From positions 81,346,713 through 81,410,712 of the forward strand of contig NC_030816.1 in assembly GCF_001704415.2 (NCBI RefSeq): a DNA stretch of 64,000 nucleotides, given 5' to 3'. The stretch comes from Capra hircus. Its lineage: Eukaryota > Chordata > Mammalia > Artiodactyla > Bovidae. The translations under genes were made by a program, and so were the position numbers. This document shows, piece after piece, positions 1 to 11,765 of the stretch (positions are counted from its first letter, which is position 1; each line of letters begins with the position of its first letter). The notes under the pieces were generated by a model. That model was not told the origin of the DNA. It saw only the letters and a list, made by a program, of their open reading frames with translations, and did not search any database.

Positions 1-89
1 CCTCTTGTCCGCTGTGGAAATAATTGATCTAGAAGCACCCGGGTGGAGTTCTCAAGGACTGGTTCTTCTGTCCCTAAGATTTTATGTAG

Positions 90-281
90 TGTGTGTGCTT
101 CAGTCGCTTCAGTGCGTCTGACTCTTTGGGACCCTATGGACTGTAGCTCGCCAGGCTCCTCTGTCCATGAGACTCTCTAGGCAAGAACACTGGAGTGGCT
201 TGGTTGCCGTGCCTTCCTCCAGGGGATCTTCCCAACCCAGGGATGGAACCTGCGTCTCCTGTGTCTCCTGCATTACAGGAG
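90..281 (-). mobile_element. Bov-tA-type SINE, 3'-first orientation
   Basis: Reverse complement of the common ruminant tRNA-derived SINE: the block reading gtctgactctttgggacc, then the catgagactctc and ccaggggatcttccc motifs, then ggatggaacctgcgtctcct. The 5' tRNA head (the gggcttccc start) is missing, so the copy is 5'-truncated. No convincing target-site duplication was seen. Confidence 0.85.
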
Positions 282-845
282 GACATTAAATAATTTCACT
301 TAGGTGGAAGGTGATGTGATAGAAAAAGGGCCGGGTTCACAGGAAAGATATCCTTCAGCTTTTGAATGAGTTTCTTCAAGGCTGGAGCACAATTCTTCGA
401 TGAAGGCTAGAGAAAAGTTCTTGCCAGCCAGGATTTTAAGTGTAAAACTGATGAAAGAGAAGCCAAACCCTGTTGAAGACACACTGCTTTGGACGGCTGA
501 GACTAGAGCTCTGCAGACATCCCCGTGTTTGGCATTCAGTGTGGGTGGACAGTGGGTCAGAGTTGCCTTCACGTGGCCAGGACTGTCTGTTTAAGAACTC
601 TTCAGCCTGAACTTCGTGTTGATGTGATGGAACCGCTGGCTGGAGTGGGATAGTTGAGCCCAGCTGTGCAAGAGAACAAGGCTCTTCAGACCTGTTTATC
701 TGCCGGGCAGCTGTTTTTATCTTCGTTATTGCCTTTAGTACTGCTCCCACCACCCTGGGGACCAACTGTGAATATATGATGACTTCCCTTTGGCACGTAG
801 GCCACCCTAGCTCAGAGTCATCAAGGAGCTCCTCCAAAGTCATCT
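282..845. other. Unique sequence, nothing recognised
   Basis: No repeat family, splice-flanked exon or conserved protein frame recognised. Short open frames on both strands lack any family motif. Confidence 0.5.
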
Positions 846-875
846 GGGGGCTTCCCTGGCAGCTCAGTGGTAAAT
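846..875 (+). repeat. SINE head fragment
   Basis: Only the first ~30 bp of a Bov-tA/CHR-like SINE (gggcttccctggcagctcag) directly before the BovB at 0.9 kb. Too short to assign further. Confidence 0.5.
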
Positions 876-904
876 AAGTAGATAAGATTATCTTTGAAAA
901 AAGC

Positions 905-1888
905 TAATGGGTCTTCATAGAACCATTCAACTTCAGTTTCTTCAGCATTACTGGTCAGGGCATAGACTTGGATTCCCATGATATTGAATAGTGTGCCTTG
1001 GAAATGAACAGAGATCATATCACCCTGCTTATTTAACTTATATGCAGAAGACATCATGAGAAACGCTGGGCTGGAGGAAGCACAAGCTAGAATCAAGATT
1101 GCCGGGAGAAATATCAGTAATCTCAGATATGCAGATAACAGCACCCTTATGGCAGAAAGTGAAGAAGAGCTAAAGAGGCTCTTGATGAAAGTGAAAGAGG
1201 AGAGTGAGAAAGTTGGCTTAAAGTCCAACATTCAGAAAACTAAGATCCGGTCCCATCACTTCATGGGAAATAGATGGGGAAACAGTGTCAGACTTTATTT
1301 TTTTGGGCTCCAAAATCACTGCAGATGGTGACTGCAGCCATGAAATAAAAAGATGCTTACTCCTTGGAAGGAAAGTTATAAGCAACCTAGATAGCATATT
1401 CAAAAGCAGAGACATTACTTTGCCAACAAAGGCCCGTCTAGTAAAAGCTATGGTTTTTCCAATAGTCATGTATGGATGTGAGAGTTGGACTGTGAAGAAA
1501 GCTGAGTGCCGAAGAATTGATGCTTTTGAACTGTGGTGTTGGAGAAGACTCTTGAGAGTTCCTTGGACTGCAAGGACATCCAACCAGTCCATCCTAAAGG
1601 AGATCAGTCCTGGGTGTTCACTGGAAGGACTGATGCTGGAGCTGAAACTCCAATACTTTGGCCACCTGATGCGAAGAGCTGATTTATTGGAAAAGACCCT
1701 GATGCTGGGAAAGATTGGGGGCAGAAGGAGAAGGGGATGACAGAGGATGAGATGGTTGGATGGCATCATCAACTCAATGGACATGAGTTTGGGTGAACTC
1801 TGGGAGTTGGTGATGGACAGGGAGGCCTAGCGTGCTGCGGTTCATGGGGTCGCAAAGAGTCAGACACAACTGAGAAACTGAACTGAAG
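905..1888 (+). mobile_element. BovB LINE, 5'-truncated with 5' inversion
   Basis: The element has two blocks in opposite orientation. Positions ~905-1018 are BovB endonuclease-region sequence on the minus strand (minus translation contains GIQVYALTSNAEE and EVEWFYED). Positions ~1019-1888 are the plus-strand second half of the reverse transcriptase ORF and the 3' end. The sequence between endonuclease and RT is absent. This inverted-plus-deleted 5' end is typical of twin priming during LINE insertion. The 3' end finishes in the usual BovB aactgagaaactgaactgaa. It is dead: the frame breaks near 1285-1331, and the catalytic YADD box reads YADN at 1128-1139. Confidence 0.9.
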
Positions 1889-2339
1889 AGTGAATCTGGA
1901 AAACTATGTAAAACCTGGATTATCTTAAAATTATTCTTAAAGTATTATTGGCAGCTCTAGTTTCTCAGAGGGTAATAGTGGTGTGGATCATTGGTGTAAG
2001 TCTTGTTTGATTTTGGACTTTGTGTGCATTTGGGCTGTGTCTTTTAAGTTTTGTTCTGGGTAGGCAAGGTGAAAATTAGCTTGTTCCCCAGTTCACACTG
2101 ACAGCAGGTAGCTAGAAAGATGATAAGGTTTTTGAGGACAGGGAGTGAAAAGAACTAAAAAAAATGAACACTTTCTTGTGGCTAATCTTAGAATGTATAC
2201 ATAGAGTCTTATGTGGATGAACTTTTAGGCACTGTTTTTTTGTATGTATATTTTCCATGTGAGTTTCTGTGGATTGCTGGAGTCCTTTGGCGTTAATGAA
2301 AGCACTTTTCATCTTGATTTAAGAAATTGTGATAAGTAC
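1889..2339. other. Unique sequence
   Basis: No repeat family or gene recognised. Confidence 0.45.
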
Positions 2340-2468
2340 TTCCTACATTAAAAAATTCAAATAGTCCAGAGGCTATCAAATGAAAACTAGTTCACCTCCT
2401 CTTTGGTGCTTCTCCTCTATTTGCAACTCCTAGCAGTTTTATCATGTCCTTCCAGCAATGCACACGCA

Positions 2469-2491
2469 AGTGTGTGTGTGTGTGTGTGTGT
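2469..2491. repeat. (TG)n microsatellite
   Basis: Uninterrupted TG dinucleotide run followed by a mixed TG/CG tail. Confidence 0.9.
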
Positions 2492-2520
2492 GCACGTGTG
2501 TAAAAGCATATATATGTATG

Positions 2521-2657
2521 GGGACTTCCCTGGTGGCTCAGATGGTAAAGAATCTGCCTGCAATGCGGGAGACCTGGGTTTGATCCCTAGGTCAGGAAGA
2601 TCCCCTGGAGAAGGGAATGACTCCAGTATTCTTGCCTGGAATATTCTATGGACAGAG
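2521..2657 (+). mobile_element. Bov-tA-type SINE
   Basis: Starts gggacttccctggtggctca, continues through the A/B-box-like tRNA part (gacctgggtttgatccctag) and the attcttgcctgg body, and stops after gacagag. The 3' quarter is missing. Confidence 0.9.
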
Positions 2658-3030
2658 TATATGCATATATATGTTTACTATGCAAATGGTTTTTGTCAGC
2701 TAATCACATATCTTGGGTATCTTTCCCTATCACCATATACAGAGCCTCCATCTCTTTTTAGGGTCTGCATAGCATCCTATAGTAGAGATGGACCATAATT
2801 TACTTAGCCAGAAAGGACTTCTAAGTTTCCAAGTTTTTAAGGCTGTTGTTAACTAGGCTGCAGTAAACATTCCTATACTTACACAATGGCACATATATGT
2901 GACTTTGTCTATGGGACTGAATAAAAGGATGTTAACTGTTTCAGAAAATGATAACTTGAACTGATATAAAGTGGTGAGACCACTGCTTCCAGTGTGTCCT
3001 TCCCAGGATGAGGAAGCCTTTCCTAGAAGA

Positions 3031-3240
3031 TCACTCAGTCATGTCTGACTCTTTGTAACCCCATGGACCGTAGCCCGGCAGACTACTCTGTCCTTGGAAT
3101 TTCCCAGGCAAGACTACTGGAGCCAGTATTGCCATTTCCTACTCCAGGGGCTCTTCTGAACCCAGGGATCGAACCTGCCTCTCTTGCATCTCCTCCAGTG
3201 GCAAAAGGATTCTTTACCACTGCACCACTTGGGAAGCCCC
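3031..3240 (-). mobile_element. Bov-tA-type SINE
   Basis: Near full-length reverse copy from tcactcagtcatgtctgact to accacttgggaagcccc, diverged from the family by several substitutions and a small insertion near 3120. Confidence 0.9.
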
Positions 3241-3415
3241 AGCTGGTCCCATTATCCAGTGTTATACCTCTCACCAACTTCTGAGGGATCAACTTTTATA
3301 CTCGTTAAAAAGATAAAGTCCCACAAGAGGGATTACCGGGTTAGCAATTTTAATGCTAAATTTAAAAATTTCCTAAACTGCTTTAGGAAGATGTGGCCCC
3401 AGTTTATACTTCTGT

Positions 3416-3676
3416 AGAAGGCAATGGCACCCCACTCCAGTACTCTTGCCTGGAAAATCCCATGGATGGAGGAGCCTGGTAGCCTGCAGTCCATGGGGTC
3501 GCACAGAGTCGGACACGCCCGAGCGACTTCACTTTGACTTTTCACTTTCATGCACTGAAGAAGGAAATGGCAACCCACTCCAGTGTTCTTGCCTGGAGAA
3601 TCCCAGGGATGGGGGAGCCTGGTGGGCTCCATGGGGTCACACAGAGTTAGACACGACTGACGCGACGTAGCAGCAG
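3416..3676 (+). mobile_element. ART2A-type SINE dimer
   Basis: Two successive body units (ggcaatggcaccccactcc and ggaaatggcaacccactcc) joined by the typical ttcactttcatgcactgaag linker, ending in a CAG-rich tail. This is the ruminant ART2A layout. Confidence 0.9.
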
Positions 3677-4429
3677 GCATAAATCAGGGTCAGGCAGTTG
3701 TTCAGGAAGTGATCAGTGCTTTTTGGAGTGAACTTTGTTTTTGGAGCCTGTCTAGGAAATGTGACATGTTTTTATTTAACTGTCCATTGTCAGGTGTGTG
3801 TGCCCTTTAGAAAGGATGGCAAAAGCAGTGGGGGAAAATGACAGGTTAAAAACTGTAGGGTTGGACAGGTGGGTGGACAAGACCTGTTCATACTTCAGGG
3901 GCAGAAAGAGGCCTTTAAATTATTGATAGATGAAATACCCCATGGCTTTGAGTGCCTTTTTAATGCACAATGAAAACGAGACTCCTCCACCCATCCTGCT
4001 CTCCTCCGCTCTCTCCATCTCCAGAAACATGGTAGTGGGGTCTTCAAAGATAGCCGTTTTGAATAATTCACCAGGCGTTTGTTGCCCTGTCAGTCGGAGC
4101 CCCACATGTGTGCTCTGAGATAAGAGCACTGAATTGAGTAGGGTGTGTGGTGGGGGGCGCGGGGGGTGGGGGTGCTAGTGAGGGCATTTTAGTGATTAGA
4201 TCACTGCACTGGACTATTGAAGAGTCAGAGTGATTGAACTCTGAAATTCTAGAATGCCATCCTTGTACTCAATTTAAAATGCTCTCAAGGGCTTGGAGCC
4301 CATCTTGTGGGACTTGAAATAGGGCTGGCCGTTCATGAGCCGTGGGCTCCCCAGATGGGCAAAAATGAGCTTAAATTTTCTGGCTTCTTCCTCTTGGGTT
4401 GTCCCTCCAGTCTTTGGTCTATGATGACT
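3677..4429. other. Unique sequence with G-rich tract
   Basis: No gene or repeat family recognised. A G/T-rich tract of about 40 bp lies around 4140-4180. Confidence 0.45.
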
Positions 4430-4600
4430 ATAGTGTGGTACATTTATTACAATGAATCACCTGATCAACCTATACTGACACATTAACTGGAGTCCATAGT
4501 TTATATTAGGGTTCATTCTTTGTGTTGAAGTGTGGTATGGGTTTTGACAAATGTATAATGTACAAGCACCTTTAGTTCTAGTATCAATCTATTATCAGTG
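4430..4600 (-). mobile_element. Old L1 3' UTR fragment
   Basis: Matches the reverse of a mammalian L1M 3' region: tccatagtttatattagggt, then gggttttgacaaatgtataa. Diverged and short. Confidence 0.55.
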
Positions 4601-4794
4601 TTGCTGGTATTGTGGAGCCTGGAAGAGAAGTTAAGAAGACTTTTTACAAAGAACTTGGAGTCTAGAAGTTTTCTATAAACCAGAGTACCAGCACACTGCC
4701 TGCTGATTGTGGGTTATTGGAATATTATGAGCTTTGAGAGCTTGATAGAAAAGTGTTAAAAAAGAAAAATAATAACTCACATTTGGGTTGTGTT

Positions 4795-4985
4795 TTGCAT
4801 AATTATCTCACCCGAAAACTCATGCATTCATTCAGCATTTTCTGAAGCCCTTCTAGGTTTCAGGAGAGCCTTTTAGCAGCTCCCCAGATGGGGGGTAATT
4901 TATCTCCACTGCGCAGGTGAGAAAATGGATGAGATGGAGGAGTAACTTGAACCCAGGCATCTGGTTCTCAGTACAGAGCCCTTTT
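4795..4985 (+). mobile_element. Possible MIR
   Basis: Diverged MIR-like order: cataattatctcaccc, a tatctccactgcgcaggtga segment in place of the usual cattttacagatgag, and acttgaacccaggcatctgg. Identity is low, so this is a moderate call. Confidence 0.45.
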
Positions 4986-6720
4986 CAACAGGCCACACTT
5001 CAGCCTGGTGGGAAAAGCCATTTTTCAGGCAGCTGGAGACATTTCTCAGGATGCTGTTGGCTCAGCGATCTTATTTAAGGGGATTGCAGCAGCAGAGGAG
5101 AGTGGGTTGAGGGCAGAATGTCAGAAAACTCTCCATGTCGTTAAGGTGAATGTGGACATCTGTCCAAGTGTTACTGTTGGAGAAGCAATGCCAACTCTTT
5201 TCTCATTGCTAGACGTTTCCCATACCTGTCTAATGAGTGTTCCAGGATTTATTTTAAAAAAAGAAAAAAACAAATCTGCATCTCCACTTCTGGATTTTGT
5301 ACCTCCATCCCTCCCTTCCCAGATTTAAGTGAATAGCAGGAAACCAGTTCACTCCTGTGAAGGTAAATTCAGCCTGTGGCGTGATGTTACCAAGGGAAGC
5401 AATTAGCTCTGATTATATGGTGAGAAGGTGTTCAGCGGAAGGTTACTAGTCTTAATAAAACCCAAGTTAATTAAAAACTTCTCATGGGTCATTATTATTT
5501 GAGCATACTGTGTGGTCTATTTTTATTGAATGATTTTTAAAGATGTCTCATGTTTTTAAGCACTAGCCCGCCTCGGCCCCCATTATCAGAGCAGGCACGG
5601 TGAACTGTGATGACCAGGAGGAGGAAGAGCTATGTGAGGCATTTGGATAGACCTATTCTGTGCTTTTTTTTTGAGTTTGGATTTTTATATTTTGTACCTT
5701 TTTATTCTTTTGCACATTTCTTTGTGAGATAGAGTGACTCTTTCATAATCTGACTACCCTGCTGGCCTTTTGTATGCAGGAGTAAGGATCTGTGTAGTTT
5801 TCAGAAAAAAGCAAAACAGCTTAAATGTATGCATTTCAGTTACTTCACTTCCCTCTTTTTAAAAAGCAGTTGATTTACTTTCTTATGCATTCCTCTTTTC
5901 AGTTGATAAGGAAATGTTTCTGTTTCTCAAGGCCAGACAACTAGACTGTGAGATTGTTTGTCAAGAGACACACATACCTTCCCTCAAGACAGCTGGTACT
6001 TGAGTGGGTAGAGTTTAATGCCATTGGCATTCCTTAGCTTAATAAGGTCCTGAAAATAGTATTGACCTTGGATTCTAGTCATCTCTCCTGTGACAATAGG
6101 CCTTAGTTTTTCCACCTCAAAAACGGGTAAAATGAAGCCAATGGACAGGTTTCTAATGACGGAACTGACACTGATATTTATGTGTTAGAGTCTTTTTATT
6201 TTATGTGCAGGAGCACTTTTGAAATTCTATTTCCTTTTATTTAGAATTTGTGATAATTCATATAACACCTGGAAAGGTTGAGATATTTTACTTTTTTGTA
6301 GATTGTAAATGAAATAGGGCAAACATCCAGAGGAAGATATATGAAATATTTAAAAGAGCAAACTGTTTTTCCAACTCCTGAAATTTGTTTACCCCTTGAA
6401 ATTGAAAGTAAGAAGTCTGACTGTATTTTTAAAATACTAAATTGAAGCTTCTCTTTCATTCAAGTGGGTGAGGCTTTGCTGAGTATTGCAGGATTTCCTG
6501 AGTATGATTCTTTTTAGCAAATATAACATCTAGGTTAGATTGGGATGGAGTATTCTGACTTGCAGATATTGGTGGAAGTCTGAAGAGACTTTCAAGCTTT
6601 CACTTGTTATATCTGAGGTTCTTTGACATAGGAGAGTGGTAAAGTCTCCATTATGTAAATTGGGAGAATGACTTCCAATCAACAGGTTAACTTTTTTTCC
6701 TTAAAGTTAAAAAAAATAAA
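4986..6720. other. Unique, AT-rich sequence
   Basis: No recognised repeat, exon or RNA. A 106-residue open frame at 5008-5328 has no family motif and no supporting context. Confidence 0.45.
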
Positions 6721-6833
6721 TTTTTTTTTTTTGGCCTCATGGCATTTGGGATCCTAGTTCTCTGACCGAGGATCTAACCTGTGCCCCCTGCATTATAAGC
6801 TTGGAGTCAACCACTGACTGCCACGGGAGTCCT
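6721..6833 (-). mobile_element. CHR-type tRNA-derived SINE
   Basis: Begins with the reverse poly(A) (T run), then ggcctcatggcatttgggat and ttctctgaccgaggatctaa, ending cacgggagtcct. This is a typical reverse copy of the cetartiodactyl CHR SINE. Confidence 0.75.
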
Positions 6834-8150
6834 CGAGGTTAACTTTTAAAAAATACAGCTTCTAAGTTGTTGAACCTGGCTAAACTGTAGGTGCTTCAAG
6901 TGCCATTTTGGGATTTGCAGGAAGGCGTCAACTAGGAGCTTATTAGACATGCAGAATCCCAGCCCGCACCCTGAGCTGTAGATTAGGAATCTGCATTTAC
7001 TAAGCCCCCTCCCCCGACTCGCCCAGTGATCTGTGTTCAGGTCAGGTTTCAGTGCACGGCCCAGACACCCCATCAGTGCCCTATGTCCACTCGGAAGCAA
7101 GCTGACCTGACACCCCATCAGTGCCCTATGTCTACTCGGAAGCAAGCCGACCTGGCTGACCTTCGAGGTCAGTTGGGTTTGAACTTCGAGTTCAGCTGGG
7201 TTTGAGCTTGTCTCCTCCAAGGCACAGGCTTCTTTCACCTGCGTTTTAACAGACACAGCCTTGTGCTGAAAACAAATACAATCCTCCTTCCTATCAAGCA
7301 ACACATTCACTGAAATGATTTCCGTAGATGTTTGAGAGGCAACCACTGTGTGATATATTTAAACTCACATTGTTCTGTTTGAAAATGTGTTGGAAAGAGT
7401 TATGAACAGGGGGAAAAAGCAAACCGTCAAGGCAGACTGCTGCTGACAGAATGACAGACAGTGGACATGAGGATTTTTGTTGAAGATTAAGGATTTATTG
7501 TTTATTAAGCAGAAAGAGTAGAGATCTGATGGTGATGGTGTACAGCCCCAGCAAAAGTAGCATTGAGTCTGATGAGGTCAAACTCATAATCACTGCCCTA
7601 TTTTTTTTTTTTTTCCCTAGCACAATTTTGAATTACAAGGGGGAAAACGGCAGACAGAGAACAAACAAGATCAGCAGGTTTTCTGAGGCTGAGACCATTC
7701 TGTCCACTCAGAGCTACACCGAACGCCTAATTAACAGAGTCAGAAAACAAAATTAGCACTTCACTTTGCTGTGGACAAACAACCAGTTACAAAGCCTTTC
7801 TGCGGGGCCTTGTTAAGTCTGTTCTAGGCCTGAGGCCCAGAAATACCGCCCCAAACAGTGATTTTAGTGAAGAGGTGGTACGTTGGTAAGAGATTTGGTT
7901 AATTATTAAATATACAAACCCCAAATCAGGAGTCATCGTTGGCCATCTCTCTTGTACCTCCCATGTCCAATCGATCACCAGGTCCTGTGAATTTCACCAA
8001 GTACTGATAAATATCTCCCAGATACACGCCTTCTCTGCATTCCACCGGCCCAGGCCCAGCTCTCTGCAGCTCTCACTGGGACCACTACAAGGTCGAGCTC
8101 ACCCCCGTCCACCCCGCCCACACCCTCCACTTCACTCTTTAAGGTCCAGC
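6834..8150. other. Unique sequence
   Basis: No gene recognised. It contains the tandem duplication at 7064-7153 and a T15 run near 7601-7615. Confidence 0.45.
7064..7153. repeat. Tandem duplication, 2 x 45 bp
   Basis: Two adjacent 45-bp units, both starting gacaccccatcagtgcccta and ending in gacct. They differ at two positions (c/t in the tccactcgg part, t/c in gcaagctga). Confidence 0.92.
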
Positions 8151-8159
8151 CACACTAGC

Positions 8160-8387
8160 CAGAAGGCTTCCCGGGTGGCGCAGTGGTAAAGAGTCTGCCT
8201 GCCAAGGCAGGAGATGCAGGAGACACGGGTTCGATCCCTGGGTCGGGAAGATCCCCTGGAGGAGGAAATGGCAACCCACTCCAGTATTCTTGCCTGGAGA
8301 ATCCTTTGGACAGAGGAGCCTAGTGGGCTACAGTCCATGGGATCCCAAAGACTTGGATACAAGTGAGCGACGGTGCACGCGTGCATG
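8160..8387 (+). mobile_element. Bov-tA SINE with TSD
   Basis: Full-length copy from ggcttcccgggtggcgcag to the acaagtgagcgacgg tail. Exact 9-bp target-site duplications cacactagc lie at 8151-8159 and 8388-8396. Confidence 0.95.
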
Positions 8388-8419
8388 CACACTAGCTGGA
8401 GGGGTCTTTTCATATAAAC

Positions 8420-9028
8420 TCCAAAATCACATTGTTCTAATTCTAAAAAAAGAAACCATTATTTTTATTGGGATTGCATTTTACATTTCTAGATTAATTT
8501 AGGAAGAATCAACATAGTTATGTTACTGAATCTTTCAGTCTAGGAATAGACTTTTTGTCTTCTTTTGTGTCTTCCAGGTTAATTTAAATTCTCTTCATAT
8601 AGATCTTGTCCAGTCTTGTTACATTTATTCTTAAGAATTTCCCTCTTTTGTTCCTATTATAATCGGAGGCCTGTGCTTTCAATACCTCTTCAAACTGGTC
8701 ATTGTTTGTATACAAAGTTTTGCTCTTCCTGAACTCTCTCGTGGTTAGCATAGTTTCTTAGTGGATTCTTTTGGGGTTTTTAGCTATACCAGAATATCAC
8801 ATGCACGTAGTGATCAGCTTATCTCTTTTTTCCCAATCTTTAAATCTCTGATTTCTTTCTCTCACTCAGGTGTGTTGGCCAGCTCCTCAGAGACCAATGA
8901 TAGTGGACATTCTGTCTTACTCCTGAGTAGTGAAATGCTGTTAGTGTTCCCATGCTAGCTGCTGACTTTCAGGTCAAGATAGCTGTATTTTCTCATGTTA
9001 CGGAATTATCCATCATTTCTTCATTACC
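8420..9028 (-). mobile_element. Diverged L1 ORF2 fragment
   Basis: Reverse of the L1 ORF2 C-terminal coding region: ttctagattaatttaggaag, ttcttaagaatttccctctt, ggattcttttggggttttta. Identity is moderate and falls towards the right end, so that boundary is approximate. No open frame remains. Confidence 0.6.
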
Positions 9029-9029
9029 A

Positions 9030-9498
9030 ATGCTGGTAAAGATTGAAGGCAGGAGGAAAAGGGGACAACAGAGGATGAAATGGCAGGATGGCATCACCGA
9101 TTCAGTGGACATGCTGCTGCTGCTAAGTCGCTTCAGTCGCGTCTGACTCTGTGCGACCCCATAGACGGTGGCCCACCAGGCTCCCCCGTCCCTGGGATTC
9201 TCCAGGCAAGAACACAGGAGTGGGCTGCCATTTCCTTCTCCAGTGCATGAAAGTGAAAACTGAGAGTGAAATCGCTCGGTCGTGTCCGACTCCTAGCGAC
9301 CCCATGGACTGCAGCCTACCAGGCTCCTCCATCCATGGGATTTTCCAGGCAAGAGTACTGGAGTGGGGTGCCGTTGCCTTCTCCGCAATGGACATGAGTT
9401 TGAGTAAACTCCGGGAGTTGGTGATGGACAGGGAGGCCTGGTGTGCTGCAGTCCATGGGGTTGTAAAAAGTTGGACGCGACTGAGTGACTGAACTGAA
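9030..9498 (+). mobile_element. BovB 3' end, split by an ART2A SINE
   Basis: 5'-truncated BovB: atgctggtaaagattgaagg through gatggcatcaccgattcagt, interrupted at 9113, resuming at 9389 (tggacatgagtttgagtaaa) and ending gactgagtgactgaactgaa. Only the last ~80 codons and the 3' tail are represented. Confidence 0.92.
9114..9388 (-). mobile_element. ART2A-type SINE inside BovB
   Basis: Reverse ART2A dimer beginning with a CTG-rich stretch (complement of the CAG tail). Flanked by 8-bp duplications tggacatg at 9106-9113 and 9389-9396 that belong to the BovB target, so the SINE is younger than the BovB. Confidence 0.92.
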
Positions 9499-11417
9499 TC
9501 TTCTTTACTGAAGCATTTTTACCGAGCGATTTAAAAAATTCTGACCTGATTGCATCACTCTGGTGCCTTTCATTGCTCTGAAGAGGAAGCTTTCTCACCT
9601 GTGTTCATCGCCTGGTCCTCCCGAGCCTCATCCAGTGCTTCTAGGGAATGCTGGGCCTCTTCTAAAGTTAGGACCCTTGGACACCTGTTTCCTCTGCTGT
9701 AGGGTTACCACTCTGCCTCCCACCCCAGGGTCTTTGCTTGAACAGCTCCCACCATCTTTCTGAGCTTGTCTCAGACTGGATTCCCACCCAGTAGAGAGCC
9801 AGAGTCAGGTCACGAGGTGCCTGGTGCAGTGAGTTCCAGGTGGCCAGACCAGGGGCTGGGAGGTCGGGAGAAGGCCCTCAAGCTGGTTCAAGTTCTGATG
9901 ATGAGAGCTGACCATCAAGCGGTGGTCCTGGGCTGGGAAGGAGGGACCGACCTGGGAGGTGTTTTGGAAATAAATCCTCTGCAGCTCGTCCACTGAATTC
10001 AGGCAGAGGTGGGGGACAGGAAAGGGACATCTAGGGTGCCCTGAGGTCACCTCTTGTGTGATTTGATGATGCCACGCACTGAGATGGGGATTTCACAAAT
10101 AGGAGCAGGTTTGAGAGAAAAGGGGGTGAATTCGGTTCGGACAGTCATCCAGCGATCGTGGACGGTCTGGCTTTGGTGTGCTGGGTGCTGCACCAGGCTC
10201 TCTTTTTTTTCCGTGTGACGTGACGGACACAGAGCTGTGGGCCTGCTGGGTTGAAGGGGCCTGGAGGGCACCCGAGGGGAGGAGAACGCCGGGTCCCTGG
10301 ATCTGTGGGTCTGGAGCTGAGGGAGGGGCAGGACTGGGGACTCATCTGCGGTGGGTTAGGATGGGGACTGCTCCCATCCTCTGCAGTGCCAGCTCTTCGG
10401 TCATGGCAGTCTACCCAGGAGAGGGGGCTGGCTTTGCAGAGCAGGGTAGTGTTGTCTAAACCAGTGATCTGTGAACTGGTGTCCGTCTAAAATTAGCCTG
10501 TGAAAAGATAAGCTCTAGCATGTGTCATTAGGTGGAATGACAAGTAATTGAGGGTGAAATTTCCCACTAAAAAAAAAATCTCTATGCATATCAGGCCCGC
10601 TTACGTAAAAGAAGAGTGGGGGGACTTTCCCAGCTGCTCTTTCCAGTGGGCTCCCTGAAGCTGCAGGCTGGCGGGCACCCAGTACCCAGTGGGGGAGCAC
10701 TGGGGAGGGGGCCCTTCTTTCTCCTGCTGCCTTCAACTCAGGCCTGGGAGGATGTGGACAGAGAATGGACCTGTGGCGTGTTCACTGGTGCCCTTCCCGC
10801 CGGTGCTGGGGGCTTTCAGAAGTTAACCACAGCACGCCTTTCGTCATTCGGGGTTCTGGCAAACATGCAGTGTTTCTCTCTGTGTCACGTCCCATCCTCT
10901 GGCCTTGGTGGGCCTTGTTGGCTCTTGACGCCCTTGGGTTGCGGCAGTCTGAGGTCTCCACGCCCAGCGCTGGCACTGTTGTTCGTCATTGTTCCTGCCT
11001 CTCGCTTCGATTGCACTTGAGTGATGTTCATGGTCGTGTACCTGGGTGACAGGAACAGTGAGTCACAGTTTCCCACACCCAGGACCTTTACTTCCTCCCC
11101 TTCAGGGGTGACGAGATTGTGTGTGCGGGTGGGGAGAGGTGGGTGACGGCCACAGTCCAATGACTGGGATCCAGGTGGGGGTCTGAGTCATCCCGCCTGG
11201 GGTGGGCGGTGGTGGGCAGGGAGGGCAGTGGTCTGGGGTGGAGGCCTGGAGGAGCTTCCTGAGGCTGCCTTGCCAGCATCTGGATACAGGGCACCTGGAT
11301 ACTGGTATCAAGACTTCTGGGTCACGCTCTTCCAGCTGAGAGGTGGAATCCCAAACTGGGTCATGAAATCAATTTAATAGGTTCCTGGTCAGAATTAAGA
11401 ATGGAATAGAAGAGAAC
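9499..11417. other. GC-richer unique sequence
   Basis: No repeat family or convincing exon recognised. Several open frames on both strands reflect base composition and carry no recognisable motif. CpG density looks unremarkable by eye. Confidence 0.45.
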
Positions 11418-11765
11418 AGAAGATGGTACAGATGACCCTATTCGCAGGGCAGGAATAGAGATGCAGACACAGAGAAGAGACGTGCGGACACGGGAGGGAA
11501 GAGGGGGTGGGGTGAACTGGGAGATTGGGACTGTCATATATACACGACCGTGTGTAGAAAAGATACTTAGTGGGAGCTGCTGTGGAACACAGGGAGCTTC
11601 GCTTGGTGCTCTGTGATGACCTAGAGGGGTGGGATGGGGAGTGGGGGGCCCTCAAGAGGGAGGGGATGTATTTATGCATGAAGCTGATCCACTTTGTTGC
11701 ATGCCAGAAGCTAACACAACACTGTAAAGCAGCTATATCCCGATTTTTGTTTAAAAAAAAGAATA
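11418..11765 (+). mobile_element. Ruminant L1 3' end (L1_BT-like)
   Basis: 3' UTR of a ruminant-type L1 in sense orientation: gaactgggagattgggactg, gtgctctgtgatgacctaga, gctgatccactttgttgcat, ctaacacaacactgtaaagc, then an A-rich tail. Severely 5'-truncated. No clear TSD. Confidence 0.8.

Larger units (their letters stand above)
2340..2930 (-). mobile_element. Old L1 (L1M-type) 3' fragment
   Basis: Diverged matches to the reverse of the mammalian L1 3' region, for example tctgcatagcatcctatagt, then the gaccataatttactta and aacattcctatacttacac blocks. A TG run (about 2469-2491) and a Bov-tA SINE (2521-2657) sit inside it. Family assignment rests on recalled consensus only. Confidence 0.55.

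Noticed and set aside
1218..1784. 188-residue minus-strand open frame
   Set aside because: Antisense of the decayed BovB RT region.
8165..8260. tRNA-like A and B box sequences
   Set aside because: These belong to the tRNA-derived head of a SINE, as in all similar copies in the window; no separate tRNA gene with cloverleaf and terminator was found.
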